Shown here piece after piece: positions 17,656 through 26,023 of a stretch of DNA of 64,000 nucleotides. Under the pieces are notes generated by a model. That model saw only the letters and a list, made by a program, of their open reading frames with translations. It made no database searches and was not told the DNA's origin. Within the stretch, counting starts at the first letter, position 1; every line of letters starts with the position of its first letter. The stretch lies in the NCBI GenBank assembly GCA_937907025.1, contig CALESJ010000046.1:105598-169597 (forward strand). The letters are read 5' to 3'. Origin of the DNA: an uncultured Faecalibacterium sp. (GTDB taxonomy: Bacteria; Bacillota; Clostridia; Oscillospirales; Ruminococcaceae). The position numbers were made by a program, and so were the translations under genes.

Positions 17656-18126
17656 ATGCGTGTAAGCGATCTTTTGAACCGGGACAGTGTTCTGTTGCAT
17701 GCCGATATGGAGGATGCGGCAGATGCCCTGGGCGTTCTGGTGGAACTGCAGGAATCCAACGGGGTGATCACCAACGGGACTGCCTATTACAATGCAGTCT
17801 GCGAACGGGAAGCTGCCGGTGGAAGTACGGCAATCGGGGATGGTATGGCACTGCCCCACGCCTGCAACGCCGGTGTGGCGGCTCCCGGTGTGGCAGCGCT
17901 TACCTTGCGCCGCGGTGTGGATTGGGGGGCTCCGGATAACAAGCCGGTGGACCTGATCTTCATGATCGCTGTGCCCCCGCAGGCCCAGGCTGACCATCTG
18001 CTGATTCTGGCACGCCTGGTCAATCTTTTGTCTGACCCGTCCCTGGTAAAGGAACTGCGCGCAAGTGTGTCGCGTGAGGATTTTATTCTGCGTATGGCCC
18101 GGGCGGAAGCTTCCCGCTTTGCCTGA
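17656..18126 (+). CDS. Orphan PTS EIIA component (fructose/mannitol type)
   Basis: 156 residues, a single PTS_EIIA_2 domain. The phospho-accepting histidine is His68 in ALPHACN, and the surrounding GDGMALPHA fits the family. No EIIB or EIIC gene is nearby, and the gene closes the lspA-rluD-HAD run, so it may act as a regulatory phospho-carrier rather than as a transporter part. I chose ATG 17656 after AGAGGGGGCG; upstream in-frame codons overlap the previous gene. A strong terminator follows. Confidence 0.88.
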   Translation: MRVSDLLNRDSVLLHADMEDAADALGVLVELQESNGVITNGTAYYNAVCEREAAGGSTAIGDGMALPHACNAGVAAPGVAALTLRRGVDWGAPDNKPVDLIFMIAVPPQAQADHLLILARLVNLLSDPSLVKELRASVSREDFILRMARAEASRFA

Positions 18127-18190
18127 AACCGGCGCATTTTATAAGCAAATAGGGGAATGAAGTTCTCCCCGGGATATCCCGAACCGCTGA

Positions 18191-18246
18191 AAACGGCTGA
18201 TGACTTCTGTGTTTCATACAGACGCAGAAGGTGTCGGCCGTTTTTT
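18191..18246 (+). terminator. Terminator of the lspA-EIIA unit
   Basis: AAACGGC (18191-18197) pairs with GCCGTTT (18237-18243), and an inner CTTCTGTGT pairs with ACGCAGAAG with one G-U pair. It is followed by two runs of T. Confidence 0.8.
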
Positions 18247-18270
18247 GTCTTTTTTTAAGGAGGAAACAGA

Positions 18271-19481
18271 ATGCTTACGTCCTTGGCTTTAATTTTTCTG
18301 GTAGGTTTGTCGGCGGCAGCCCTGTGCCGGGTCCTGCACCTGCCCCGTATTATCGGCATGCTGCTGACAGGTGTTGTGCTGGGCCCGTATGTGCTGAATC
18401 TGCTGGACCCGCTGATTCTGCAAGCATCCGCAGATCTGCGGCAGATGGCCCTGATCATTATTTTGCTGAAAGCCGGTCTTTCTCTGGATTTGTCTGATCT
18501 GAAAAAGGTGGGGCGCCCGGCTGTGATGATGTCCTGCGTGCTAGCCAGTTGCGAATTGCTGGCGTTCGTTCTTTTTGCACCGGCTTTTCTTGGGGTAAAC
18601 CGTATTGAAGCGGCGGTCATGGGGGCCGTGCTGGCGGCGGTATCTCCTGCGGTGGTGGTGCCGCGTATGGTCCAGCTGATGGACCAGCGCTGGGGCACAG
18701 AAAAGGGAATTCCGCAAATGATCATGGCTGGGGCTTCCTGCGATGACATCTATGTGATTGTTTTGTTCTCCACTTTTGTGGGTATGGCTCAAGGAGGCAG
18801 TGCCCATTGGCAGGACTTTGCCAAGATTCCCGTGTCTATCGTGCTGGGAGTCCTTGTGGGGGCCGTTGTGGGGCTTGCTCTCAGTGCTTTCTTTGAAACT
18901 GCCTATGCCCATCGCCATTATGTGCGCAACAGTATGAAGGTCATTGTGGCATTGGGAATTTCGTTCCTCCTTGTGGCGATGGAAACCTGGTTAAAGAACT
19001 TCGTTCCCATGTCTGGACTTCTGGCAGTTGTGGCGATGGCCTGTGTACTCAAACTGAAAAGCACTTCTTTTGTTTCCAAACGTCTTTCGGAAAAATTCGG
19101 CAAACTTTGGCTGGCGGCTGAAGTCATCCTGTTTGTTCTGGTCGGTGCAGCGGTTGATATCCGGTATACGGTGGCAGCGGGTCTGGCAGCCATCGGTATG
19201 ATCGCCGTGGCCCTGGTTTTCCGGGCGTTTGGCGTGTTCTTGTGTATGCTGGGAACCCGCCTGAACAGGAAGGAACGGCTTTTCTGCATGATTATATGCC
19301 GAAAGCAACGGTGCAGGCGGCTATCGGCTCTGTGCCTCTGGCTCTGGGACTTCCGTGCGGGCAGATGGTCTTGTCTGTTGCAGTGCTGGCAATTCTGATT
19401 ACGGCGCCGCTGGGAGCTCTGGGAATGGATGCCACATACCGGAAATTGCTGACCCGACAGGCAATGCCGGAAAAGAACTGA
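18271..19481 (+). pseudogene. Cation:proton antiporter interrupted by a frameshift
   Basis: The first frame (18271 to about 19292) encodes a multi-span antiporter with RIIGMLLTGVVLGP, LLKAGLSLDLSDL, SPAVVVPRM and CDD in ASCDDIYVIV, as in CPA-type Na+/H+ exchangers. At about 19290-19294 the homology moves from frame 1 to frame 3: after LNRKERLFCMI the expected YMPKATVQAAIGSVPL continues only in the other frame, to a stop at 19481. Unshifted translation instead ends at 19398 with a nonsense tail. A net loss of one base (mod 3) explains it; losing four bases at ATGATT-ATATGCC fits an Ala-Tyr reading. The joined protein would be about 403 residues. Real mutation or sequence error cannot be told apart here. 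Confidence 0.8.
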
Positions 19482-19580
19482 ATCTGACCATACTTGGAAA
19501 ATGCAGTATTCCCTAAAAAAAACTGTGCAAAATGACTGAAACTTGCTTGATCTTGGCTCTTCTGTTTGTTAAAGTGTGTA

Positions 19581-19609
19581 TTGCCAGATAGAAAAAGCTG
19601 TGATATACT
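19581..19609 (+). promoter_or_regulatory. Promoter of the TrpX-like ABC operon
   Basis: TTGCCA (19581-19586), 17-base spacer, TATACT (19604-19609), about 74 bases before the start codon of the binding protein. Confidence 0.72.
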
Positions 19610-19682
19610 TTAAAGCATTAAATCGCCAAAGAACTGTGCGAGAGGACTCTTGGCGACAGTGAGGAAGGCAGGAGGAAACAAG

Positions 19683-20702
19683 ATGAAAAAGCGTATCATT
19701 TCCCTCATTACGGCAGGGTGTATGGTCTTCTCCATGGCAGGTTGCACTTCCGGCGGCAGCCAGACGGCGGAGGAATCCTCTTCCACGGCAGCAACCCAGA
19801 GCGGGGAAACGGCTGCAGAGGGAGCCAAGTATACCATTGGTATCTGCCAGCTTGTTCAGCACGATGCGCTGGATGCGGCTACGCAGGGGTTCAAGGATGC
19901 AGTTGTTGAGGCATTGGGAGAAGATGCCGTCACATTCGATGAGCAGAATGCCCAGAATGATACCAACACATGCGCCACCATCATTACCGGTTTTGTGGCA
20001 TCTGAAGTGGACCTGATCCTGGCCAATGCCACGCCGGCCCTGCAGGCAGCACAGGCAGGCACCGACACGATCCCGGTCCTGGGAACTTCCGTTACCGAGT
20101 ACGGCGTAGCCCTGGGAATTGATGATTTTGACGGATTGGTCGGTACCAATATCTCCGGTACCAGTGATCTGGCTCCGCTGGACGAACAGGCAGCCATGAT
20201 CCAGGAACTTTTCCCGGAAGCCAAGAATATCGGTCTGCTGTATTGCAGCGCCGAAGCAAACAGCCAGTATCAGGTAGATACCGTCAAAGCGGACCTGGAA
20301 GCCATGGGATATACCTGTGAATACTACGCTTTCAGCGATTCCAATGATTTGTCCACGGTCTGCCAGAGCGCAGCCGATGCCAGCGATGTCATCTATATTC
20401 CCACCGATAACACGGCTGCCAACAACACCGAGCTGATCAATAACATCTGCTATGGTAAGGTCCCCGTGGTAGCGGGCGAAGAGGGAATCTGCGCCGGCTG
20501 TGGTGTGGCAACCCTTTCTATCAGCTACTATGATCTTGGCGTGGCTACCGGCAAGATGGCGGTCAAGATTCTGACCGGTGAAAGCAAGGTTCAGGATATG
20601 CCCATCGAATATGCACCGCAGTTTACCAAGAAATACAACCCGGCCAATGCGGAAGCGCTCGGCATCACCATTCCGGATGACTACGTTGCCATTGAAGAAT
20701 AA
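19683..20702 (+). CDS. ABC transporter substrate-binding lipoprotein, TrpX-like
   Basis: 339 residues, ABC_sub_bind family. The lipoprotein signal ends in SMAG-Cys21. A Ser/Thr/Glu linker is followed by two periplasmic-binding-type lobes starting YTIGICQLVQHDALDAATQGF. Family members have been tied to tryptophan/tyrosine uptake and are usually encoded with one permease and one ATPase, as here. The true ligand is not determinable from sequence. ATG 19683 has GCAGGAGG upstream. A terminator at 20736 separates it from the permease, giving excess binding protein. Confidence 0.9.
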   Translation: MKKRIISLITAGCMVFSMAGCTSGGSQTAEESSSTAATQSGETAAEGAKYTIGICQLVQHDALDAATQGFKDAVVEALGEDAVTFDEQNAQNDTNTCATIITGFVASEVDLILANATPALQAAQAGTDTIPVLGTSVTEYGVALGIDDFDGLVGTNISGTSDLAPLDEQAAMIQELFPEAKNIGLLYCSAEANSQYQVDTVKADLEAMGYTCEYYAFSDSNDLSTVCQSAADASDVIYIPTDNTAANNTELINNICYGKVPVVAGEEGICAGCGVATLSISYYDLGVATGKMAVKILTGESKVQDMPIEYAPQFTKKYNPANAEALGITIPDDYVAIEE

Positions 20703-20735
20703 CGTACCAAGCATTCTGCATAGGTCCAGGCAGGG

Positions 20736-20775
20736 AGCCACGAAAAGGGGAAGACCGTTTTTTCGTGGCTTTTTG
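20736..20775 (+). terminator. Intercistronic terminator (attenuator) after the binding protein gene
   Basis: Perfect stem AGCCACGAAAA (20736-20746) with TTTTCGTGGCT (20760-20770), 13-base loop, T run to 20774. It lies 47 bases before the permease start, so partial readthrough would set the ratio between binding protein and membrane parts. Confidence 0.82.
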
Positions 20776-20821
20776 CCATTGTAACCGGCGGCTTCAATAT
20801 TTCAAAGAGAGGACTGTTCCC

Positions 20822-21751
20822 GTGGATATCACAACACTGTTCAATGCAATGCCCGGCGCCTTTTCACAAGGCTTGATCTGGGCAATTATGGCAATTGGCG
20901 TATACATTACCTTCCGCTTGCTGGATGTGGCCGACCTGACGGTCGACGGCACCTTGGGCCTTGGCGGTGCGGTCTGCATCATGTGCATGCTGGCCGGTAT
21001 GAATGTCTGGGCGGCCATGGCACTGGCCTTTGTCGCCGGGATTCTGGCCGGACTGGTGACCGGCCTGTTCCACACCCTGATGGGGATTCCTGCCATCCTG
21101 GCCGGTATTTTGACCCAGCTTTCCCTGTATACCGTGAACCTGAAAGTGATGGGAAAGGCAAACCAGGCCATCAATGTGGATAAGTATGATCTTCTGATCT
21201 CACTGCGCTATGTAAAGGACGTGCCGTTTTGGCAGAATACCATTGTGATCGTCGCAGTGATTGTGGTTCTTTTGATCGCGATTCTGTACTGGTTCTTCGG
21301 TACGGAGCTGGGCTGCTCCATCCGTGCTACCGGATGCAACGGCAATATGGCCCGGGCACAGGGCATCAATACCAGCTTTACCACCGTACTGGGTCTGATG
21401 CTTTCCAACGGACTGGTGGCTTTTTCCGGTGCCCTTCTGTGCCAGTATCAGGGTTTTGCGGATGTGTCCATGGGCCGCGGCGCCATCGTGATCGGCCTGG
21501 CGGCGGTTGTCATTGGTGAAACCATTTTCAGCAAGGTGTTCCGGAACTTTGCGCTCAAACTTCTCAGTGTTGTGATCGGCAGCATCGTCTATTACCTGGT
21601 TATGCAGGTGTGCATCTGGTTCAAAATCGACACCGACCTTCTCAAAATGCTCAGTGCCATTGTGGTGGCTGTTTTCCTGGCGATTCCGTACTGGAAAACA
21701 AAATACTTTACTCGGGTGAAAGTGCCCAAAGGAGGTGCCGGCAATGCTTGA
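20822..21751 (+). CDS. ABC transporter permease (TrpX-like system)
   Basis: 309 residues, about eight to nine membrane spans, BPD_transp_2 (LivH-like) family: FRLLDVADLTVDGTLGLGG near the N-terminus and the coupling region IRATGCNGNMARAQGI. It forms the membrane channel for the binding protein upstream. I chose GTG 20822 behind AGAGAGGA; in-frame codons further upstream lie inside the terminator. Its last 8 bases overlap the ATPase gene. Confidence 0.88.
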   Translation: MDITTLFNAMPGAFSQGLIWAIMAIGVYITFRLLDVADLTVDGTLGLGGAVCIMCMLAGMNVWAAMALAFVAGILAGLVTGLFHTLMGIPAILAGILTQLSLYTVNLKVMGKANQAINVDKYDLLISLRYVKDVPFWQNTIVIVAVIVVLLIAILYWFFGTELGCSIRATGCNGNMARAQGINTSFTTVLGLMLSNGLVAFSGALLCQYQGFADVSMGRGAIVIGLAAVVIGETIFSKVFRNFALKLLSVVIGSIVYYLVMQVCIWFKIDTDLLKMLSAIVVAVFLAIPYWKTKYFTRVKVPKGGAGNA

Positions 21752-22535
21752 ACTGAAAAACGTACACAAGACCTTCAATGTAGGCACCGTCAATGAAAAA
21801 GTGGCGCTGAACGGTCTGGATCTTAAGCTGGAAGATGGCGACTTCGTAACGGTCATCGGCGGCAACGGTGCCGGAAAATCGACGATGCTAAACGCGGTGG
21901 CGGGCGTATGGCCCATCGATATGGGCAAAATTCTGATCGACGGCAAGGACATCACCCGGTTGCCGGAACACAAGCGGGCGCGTTATATCGGCCGCGTTTT
22001 TCAGGACCCGATGATGGGCACTGCCGGTACGATGGAAATTGAAGAAAATCTGGCCCTGGCGGCCCGCCGCGGCAATGCCCGCACGCTGAAAGCGGGAATC
22101 ACGCGGCAGGAGCGGGATACCTACCGGGAACGGCTCAAGATTCTGGGCCTTGGCCTGGAAGACCGCATGACCAGTAAGGTCGGGCTTTTGTCCGGCGGAC
22201 AGCGGCAGGCCATTACACTGCTGATGGCAACGCTGAAAAATCCGCGGCTGCTTTTGCTGGATGAACATACGGCTGCTCTGGACCCCAAAACGGCGGCCAA
22301 GGTGCTGGAACTGTCCGAGAAAATCGTGCAGGAACATCAACTGACGACCCTGATGATTACCCATAACATGCGGGATGCCATCAAGTACGGTAATCGCCTG
22401 ATTATGATGCATGAGGGACGCATTATTTACGATGTGCGGGGAGCAGAAAAGCAAGCTCTCCAGGTGTCCGATCTGCTGGCTCGGTTTGAACAGCTCAGCG
22501 GAGATGGTGCCAACGACAGAATGCTCCTTTCCTGA
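21744..22535 (+). CDS. ABC transporter ATP-binding protein (TrpX-like system)
   Basis: 263 residues. Walker A GGNGAGKST is near residue 40, the signature LLSGGQRQA lies at about 150, Walker B is LLLLDEHTAALD, and the H-loop is LMITHNMRDAI. Note that Walker B is followed by His rather than the usual Pro in DEP. It powers uptake by the preceding permease and binding protein. ATG 21744 has AAAGGAGG upstream, within the end of the permease gene. Confidence 0.92.
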   Translation: MLELKNVHKTFNVGTVNEKVALNGLDLKLEDGDFVTVIGGNGAGKSTMLNAVAGVWPIDMGKILIDGKDITRLPEHKRARYIGRVFQDPMMGTAGTMEIEENLALAARRGNARTLKAGITRQERDTYRERLKILGLGLEDRMTSKVGLLSGGQRQAITLLMATLKNPRLLLLDEHTAALDPKTAAKVLELSEKIVQEHQLTTLMITHNMRDAIKYGNRLIMMHEGRIIYDVRGAEKQALQVSDLLARFEQLSGDGANDRMLLS

Positions 22536-22548
22536 ATCAGTTTCTTTG

Positions 22549-22578
22549 AAAACGTCGGCTGCCTGGCCGGCGTTTTTC
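22549..22578 (+). terminator. Terminator of the TrpX-like ABC operon
   Basis: AAAACGTCGGC (22549-22559) pairs with GCCGGCGTTTT (22566-22576) with one G-U pair. The loop is six bases and a T run follows. Confidence 0.78.
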
Positions 22579-22628
22579 TGGTGCATAGGGGATTTTTCAC
22601 AAAAGGATATCAAATTCATGGGAAGTGA

Positions 22629-22657
22629 TTTTCAAAACGAGATTTTTGTGTTATAAT
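22629..22657 (+). promoter_or_regulatory. Extended -10 promoter of the HAD phosphatase gene
   Basis: TGTTATAAT gives a perfect -10 (22652-22657) with the extended TGn element; a weak TTTTCA lies 17 bases upstream. A short GC-rich hairpin (22677-22693) sits near the expected 5' end of the transcript. Confidence 0.6.
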
Positions 22658-22719
22658 ATACTTCACTGTTAAAGTGCGGTGGTACGTCCACCGGAATTCG
22701 CATGGCAGGAGGAACTCTG

Positions 22720-23367
22720 ATGCCGGCTTATAATGCAGTGTTGTTTGATGTGGACGGTACGCTGCTTCATTCCCGTCCGGGCATTATTGATACATTTTCG
22801 TACGCTTTTCGTGCTATGGGACTCGACCCGTCCCAGATGGATTTGGGACGCTACTTGGGCCCGCCGCTGCGACAGAGCTTTGCCGAACATTTTTCTGACG
22901 AAAAAGATGTGGAGCGTGCGGTGGAGTTCTACCGCACGAGATATGCACAGCAGGGAATGCACATGTGTGCGCCGTTTCCTGGCGTTGTGGATATGCTGAA
23001 AACTCTGCGTGAGGCGGGAATTTTTCTTGCAACTGCTACCTCCAAGCCGACAGCGGTGGTGACACCGATTCTGGAAGAACAGGGGATTGCCGGATTTTTT
23101 AACCACATTGGCGGTGCCAGTATGGACAAGAGCGTGGATACAAAAACGGCAGTTATTCGTTCCGTTCTGGCAGACCCGCGTCTGCGGGACAAGAAGATCC
23201 TGATGGTTGGAGATCGGAAAGATGATATGCAGGGCGCGGCGGACTGTGCAATTCCGGCAGCCGGCGTTTTATATGGCTACGGCAGCAGAGAAGAACTGGA
23301 GGCATGGAATCCGGTGATTCTTGCTTCCGACTGCAACCAACTGACACACTATATACTGAACATATAA
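22720..23367 (+). CDS. HAD hydrolase, phosphoglycolate phosphatase-like
   Basis: 215 residues, HAD subfamily IA. Motif I is FDVDGTLLHS near the N-terminus, motif II is ATATSKPT, motif III includes Lys-138-region SMDKSVDTK, and motif IV is MVGDRKDDMQGA. Similar proteins dephosphorylate phosphoglycolate or pyrophosphate; the substrate is unresolved. ATG 22720 follows GCAGGAGG. It has its own promoter and lies 46 bases before the SGNH gene. Confidence 0.87.
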   Translation: MPAYNAVLFDVDGTLLHSRPGIIDTFSYAFRAMGLDPSQMDLGRYLGPPLRQSFAEHFSDEKDVERAVEFYRTRYAQQGMHMCAPFPGVVDMLKTLREAGIFLATATSKPTAVVTPILEEQGIAGFFNHIGGASMDKSVDTKTAVIRSVLADPRLRDKKILMVGDRKDDMQGAADCAIPAAGVLYGYGSREELEAWNPVILASDCNQLTHYILNI

Positions 23368-23368
23368 A
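23341..23368 (+). promoter_or_regulatory. Possible promoter of the SGNH-fold surface protein
   Basis: CTGACA (23341-23346), 16-base spacer, TATAAA (23363-23368), overlapping the end of the HAD gene. Plausible but weaker than other promoters here. Confidence 0.4.
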
Positions 23369-23412
23369 ATATAAAGATTTCACCGCAACATAGAACGGAG
23401 GTATCTTTCAAT

Positions 23413-25086
23413 ATGAGCCGCAACGGTTTCCGCGGGGCATCCTTCAGCCCCACCCAGCGTCGTGCCTGCCTTGTGCTGGTATTGTGCGTACTGGCTGTGA
23501 TCATCACCTTTGTGTGTGCCTGGCTTGTTCCCGGTCTGTTGGGAGCAGGGGGCAAAAAGGATTCGTATGACAGCAGCCTGTATCCGGTGGACACTTCTTT
23601 GGATGCAGTGCTGAAAGAGGCCTCTTCGTCGGATTCTTCGTATGCATCCAGCGTTGTGTATGTGGGTGATGATTACACCGCTTCGCTGAAGAGCGCAGGG
23701 CAGATTTCCCTGAATCAGTATCTGGGAAAAGAAGGCTTGTCCGTCAGCAAGGCTCTGCAGGAGTCCTGCATTTATTTTGAGGGAGATTCCAACTCGTACA
23801 CGATTCCCCAGGCCCTGGCTAAAATGAAGCCCCGTCGCATTGTAATCACGTTGGGAAGCAATGATTTGTCCTCCGGGCTGACTGCGGATGTCTTCGTGCA
23901 GGATTACAAGCATATGGTGGAAGGATTTGCCACGGCATATTCTTACTGTGATATCATCGTGAATTCCATCCCTCCGGTTACGAAGGATTCCCAGGATGCG
24001 GCGGCCAGCCAGCTGCTGATCGACCAGTACAACCAGGCGCTGGCCGTGATGTGCAACGATGCCGGGTATAAGTTCCTGAATAGTGCGGAAGTGCTGAAGG
24101 ATGAAACCGGGTATGCGGATACCAGCATGATCAGCGGGAATGCCTATACGACCACCGGCGCCAAAGAATTGGTCAACTATGTGGTTTCTCATGCGTATGA
24201 CACGGAGGACCGCCGCCCCGATACCGATGATATTCCTACCCGTGCCGAAGCGGCCTCACAGTCGTCCAGCACGACGCCTACTGCAACGCCCACGGCGACC
24301 CCTTCCGTCCACAAGGTCACTTTTGAGATTGAAGACGGGAAAGGTACGCTGAATGGCAACGGTCAGACCGGTGTAACCAAGCTGGAGTTTGAAGTGCCAG
24401 ACGGTGAAACCGTGACGGTGGAGGCTGTCCCTGCCGATGGATACACATTCTTCGGATGGAGTGACGGCATCAAGAATACCAAGTGGGTCAAAAAGGTCAC
24501 CCAGGACATTTCCGTCACAGCCATGTTCAACCAGAAGACCACAGCAACACTGACCATTGATGAAGGCAACCAGACCATGAATATGGGAGATAGTATTACC
24601 TTCCATGCTACGTTGATCGTAAATGATCAGGCGGCCAGCGCCGATAATGTCCAGTGGGCTGTCAACGGTGATCTGGTGCGCAACGGGTACAGTTTTGCCT
24701 TTACTCCGACGGCTACCGGCACCTATACCATCAAGGCCGGTGTGGAAATTGACGGCGTGTATGCTTCGCAGGAAGTGACAGTCACCGTGGCGGATGCACC
24801 GACAAAGGTGTCCATCACCGGTGTGTCCAGTATGCCGGCCGGCAGCTCGACGACCTTGACAGCTACCGTCGAAAATCAGAGTGGTGACATTACCTGGTCT
24901 TGCCCGCAGAAGCCGGACTGGTCTGCTACCGGCAATTCGGTTCAGTTCACGGCCAACGGTGTCGGCGAATACACAATTCGTGCTACCAATAACGGGAAGA
25001 CGGCGGAATTCAAACTGACAGTCACAGAAGCCGCGCCGACCCCTTCACCTTCTTCGGATAACAAGGGCGACAAGGACGATGACTGA
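23413..25086 (+). CDS. Surface-anchored SGNH-fold protein with InlB-type and Ig-like repeats
   Basis: 557 residues. A membrane anchor (about 17-43) precedes an SGNH/GDSL-like domain (about 75-270), a TPTATPTATPS linker, an InlB B-repeat-like module (about 297-380; ADGYTFFGWSDG) and two Ig-like modules ending in an acidic tail. The catalytic residues look degenerate: block I reads Gly85-Asp-Asp87-Tyr where GDS is expected, and the DxxH near the domain end is replaced by GNAYTTTGAKELV. Block III GSND (148-151) is intact. It is probably a binding or scaffold protein on the cell surface. The ATG at 23413 has CGGAGG upstream. Confidence 0.78.
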   Translation: MSRNGFRGASFSPTQRRACLVLVLCVLAVIITFVCAWLVPGLLGAGGKKDSYDSSLYPVDTSLDAVLKEASSSDSSYASSVVYVGDDYTASLKSAGQISLNQYLGKEGLSVSKALQESCIYFEGDSNSYTIPQALAKMKPRRIVITLGSNDLSSGLTADVFVQDYKHMVEGFATAYSYCDIIVNSIPPVTKDSQDAAASQLLIDQYNQALAVMCNDAGYKFLNSAEVLKDETGYADTSMISGNAYTTTGAKELVNYVVSHAYDTEDRRPDTDDIPTRAEAASQSSSTTPTATPTATPSVHKVTFEIEDGKGTLNGNGQTGVTKLEFEVPDGETVTVEAVPADGYTFFGWSDGIKNTKWVKKVTQDISVTAMFNQKTTATLTIDEGNQTMNMGDSITFHATLIVNDQAASADNVQWAVNGDLVRNGYSFAFTPTATGTYTIKAGVEIDGVYASQEVTVTVADAPTKVSITGVSSMPAGSSTTLTATVENQSGDITWSCPQKPDWSATGNSVQFTANGVGEYTIRATNNGKTAEFKLTVTEAAPTPSPSSDNKGDKDDD

Positions 25087-25175
25087 TCCTCGGACCCGGC
25101 CGTACGGGAAAACCGGTGTCGGCGGTGTAAGCCTGCCGGAAATCCTTTGTGCGGCCACATAAACAGGAGCAAATT

Positions 25176-25925
25176 ATGGCCTACTATACTTGTTTGTTAT
25201 TGGACGCAGATAACACGCTGCTGGATTTTGATGCTGCAGAACGCCAGGCGCTGACTGATACGCTGCTGCACTATGAGCTGCCACATGATGAGGCAGCTTT
25301 GGATACCTATCATCAGGTGAATCGTCAACTTTGGGACCGTCTGGCCAAAGGAGAACTGACGAAAAATAAATTGTTCTCCATTCGGTTTGCCCAGTACCTG
25401 AAAGCCATGAATCTGTCTGATAACGGCAAAGGCCGGGAAATGAACGACTATTACGAAGACCAGCTGGCCACCCATGCGGACCTGATTCCGGGGGCACTGA
25501 CCGCGCTGAATGAACTGGCCGAGGTGGCTACGCTGGCTATTGTTTCTAACGGAGCGTATAAGGTCCAGAAAACCCGGATTGATGCTTCCGGTTTGGAACA
25601 ATTCATGGACGGCATCTATATTTCGGAAAAGATCGGAGCCACAAAGCCCAGCCCGAAAATCTATGAGGCGGCACTCCGTGACCTTGGCGTTACCAACCGG
25701 TCCCGGGTGCTTGTGGTGGGAGATGACCTGCTGGCGGATATTCGCGGCGGTAAAAACGCCGGGCTGGATACCTGCTGGGTCAATTTCACGGGGGCCGAAA
25801 ATCAGACGGGAATCGAGCCGAAATATACTGTTGGTTCGTATGAAGCTCTCTACCAGATCGTAATGGAGCCGGAAGAACTGGAAAATGTGGGCGTGCGGAA
25901 TCGTCGCCACATGAATGACCAGTAA
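25176..25925 (+). CDS. yjjG: YjjG-family noncanonical nucleotidase (HAD)
   Basis: 249 residues. Motif I is LLLDADNTLLDFDAAE, typical of YjjG, with motif II IVSNGAYKVQ, the lysine in GATKPSPKIYEAAL, and motif IV VVGDDLLADIRGG. YjjG-type enzymes hydrolyse noncanonical pyrimidine nucleotides and so clean the nucleotide pool. ATG 25176 follows AACAGGAG; an in-frame codon at 25149 lacks a site. A terminator follows. Confidence 0.88.
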   Translation: MAYYTCLLLDADNTLLDFDAAERQALTDTLLHYELPHDEAALDTYHQVNRQLWDRLAKGELTKNKLFSIRFAQYLKAMNLSDNGKGREMNDYYEDQLATHADLIPGALTALNELAEVATLAIVSNGAYKVQKTRIDASGLEQFMDGIYISEKIGATKPSPKIYEAALRDLGVTNRSRVLVVGDDLLADIRGGKNAGLDTCWVNFTGAENQTGIEPKYTVGSYEALYQIVMEPEELENVGVRNRRHMNDQ

Positions 25926-25935
25926 CAGAAATCAA

Positions 25936-25968
25936 ATGCCGCTGCTCTGCCGGGCAGCGGCATCTTTC
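25936..25968 (+). terminator. Terminator after the YjjG-type gene
   Basis: Perfect 10-base stem ATGCCGCTGC (25936-25945) and GCAGCGGCAT (25954-25963), eight-base loop, followed by CTTTC. The T tract is short. Confidence 0.65.
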
Positions 25969-26023
25969 GGTATGTCTTGCCTTTGAAATGGAATGAGAAT
26001 AAGGATGAAAGGTTGAAACCATC

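Noticed and set aside
19279..19305. Programmed -1 frameshift in the antiporter gene
   Set aside because: No slippery heptamer in frame and no downstream pseudoknot or stem were seen; a mutation or sequence error is simpler.
22677..22693. CGGTGG-TACGT-CCACCG hairpin as a T-box antiterminator or riboswitch part
   Set aside because: It is a 6-base stem without the flanking conserved T-box elements, a terminator or an amino acid related gene downstream.
24250..24310. Ser/Thr/Pro repeats in the SGNH surface gene as a DNA repeat element
   Set aside because: They form a normal protein linker (TPTATPTATPS) and are not repeated elsewhere in the window.
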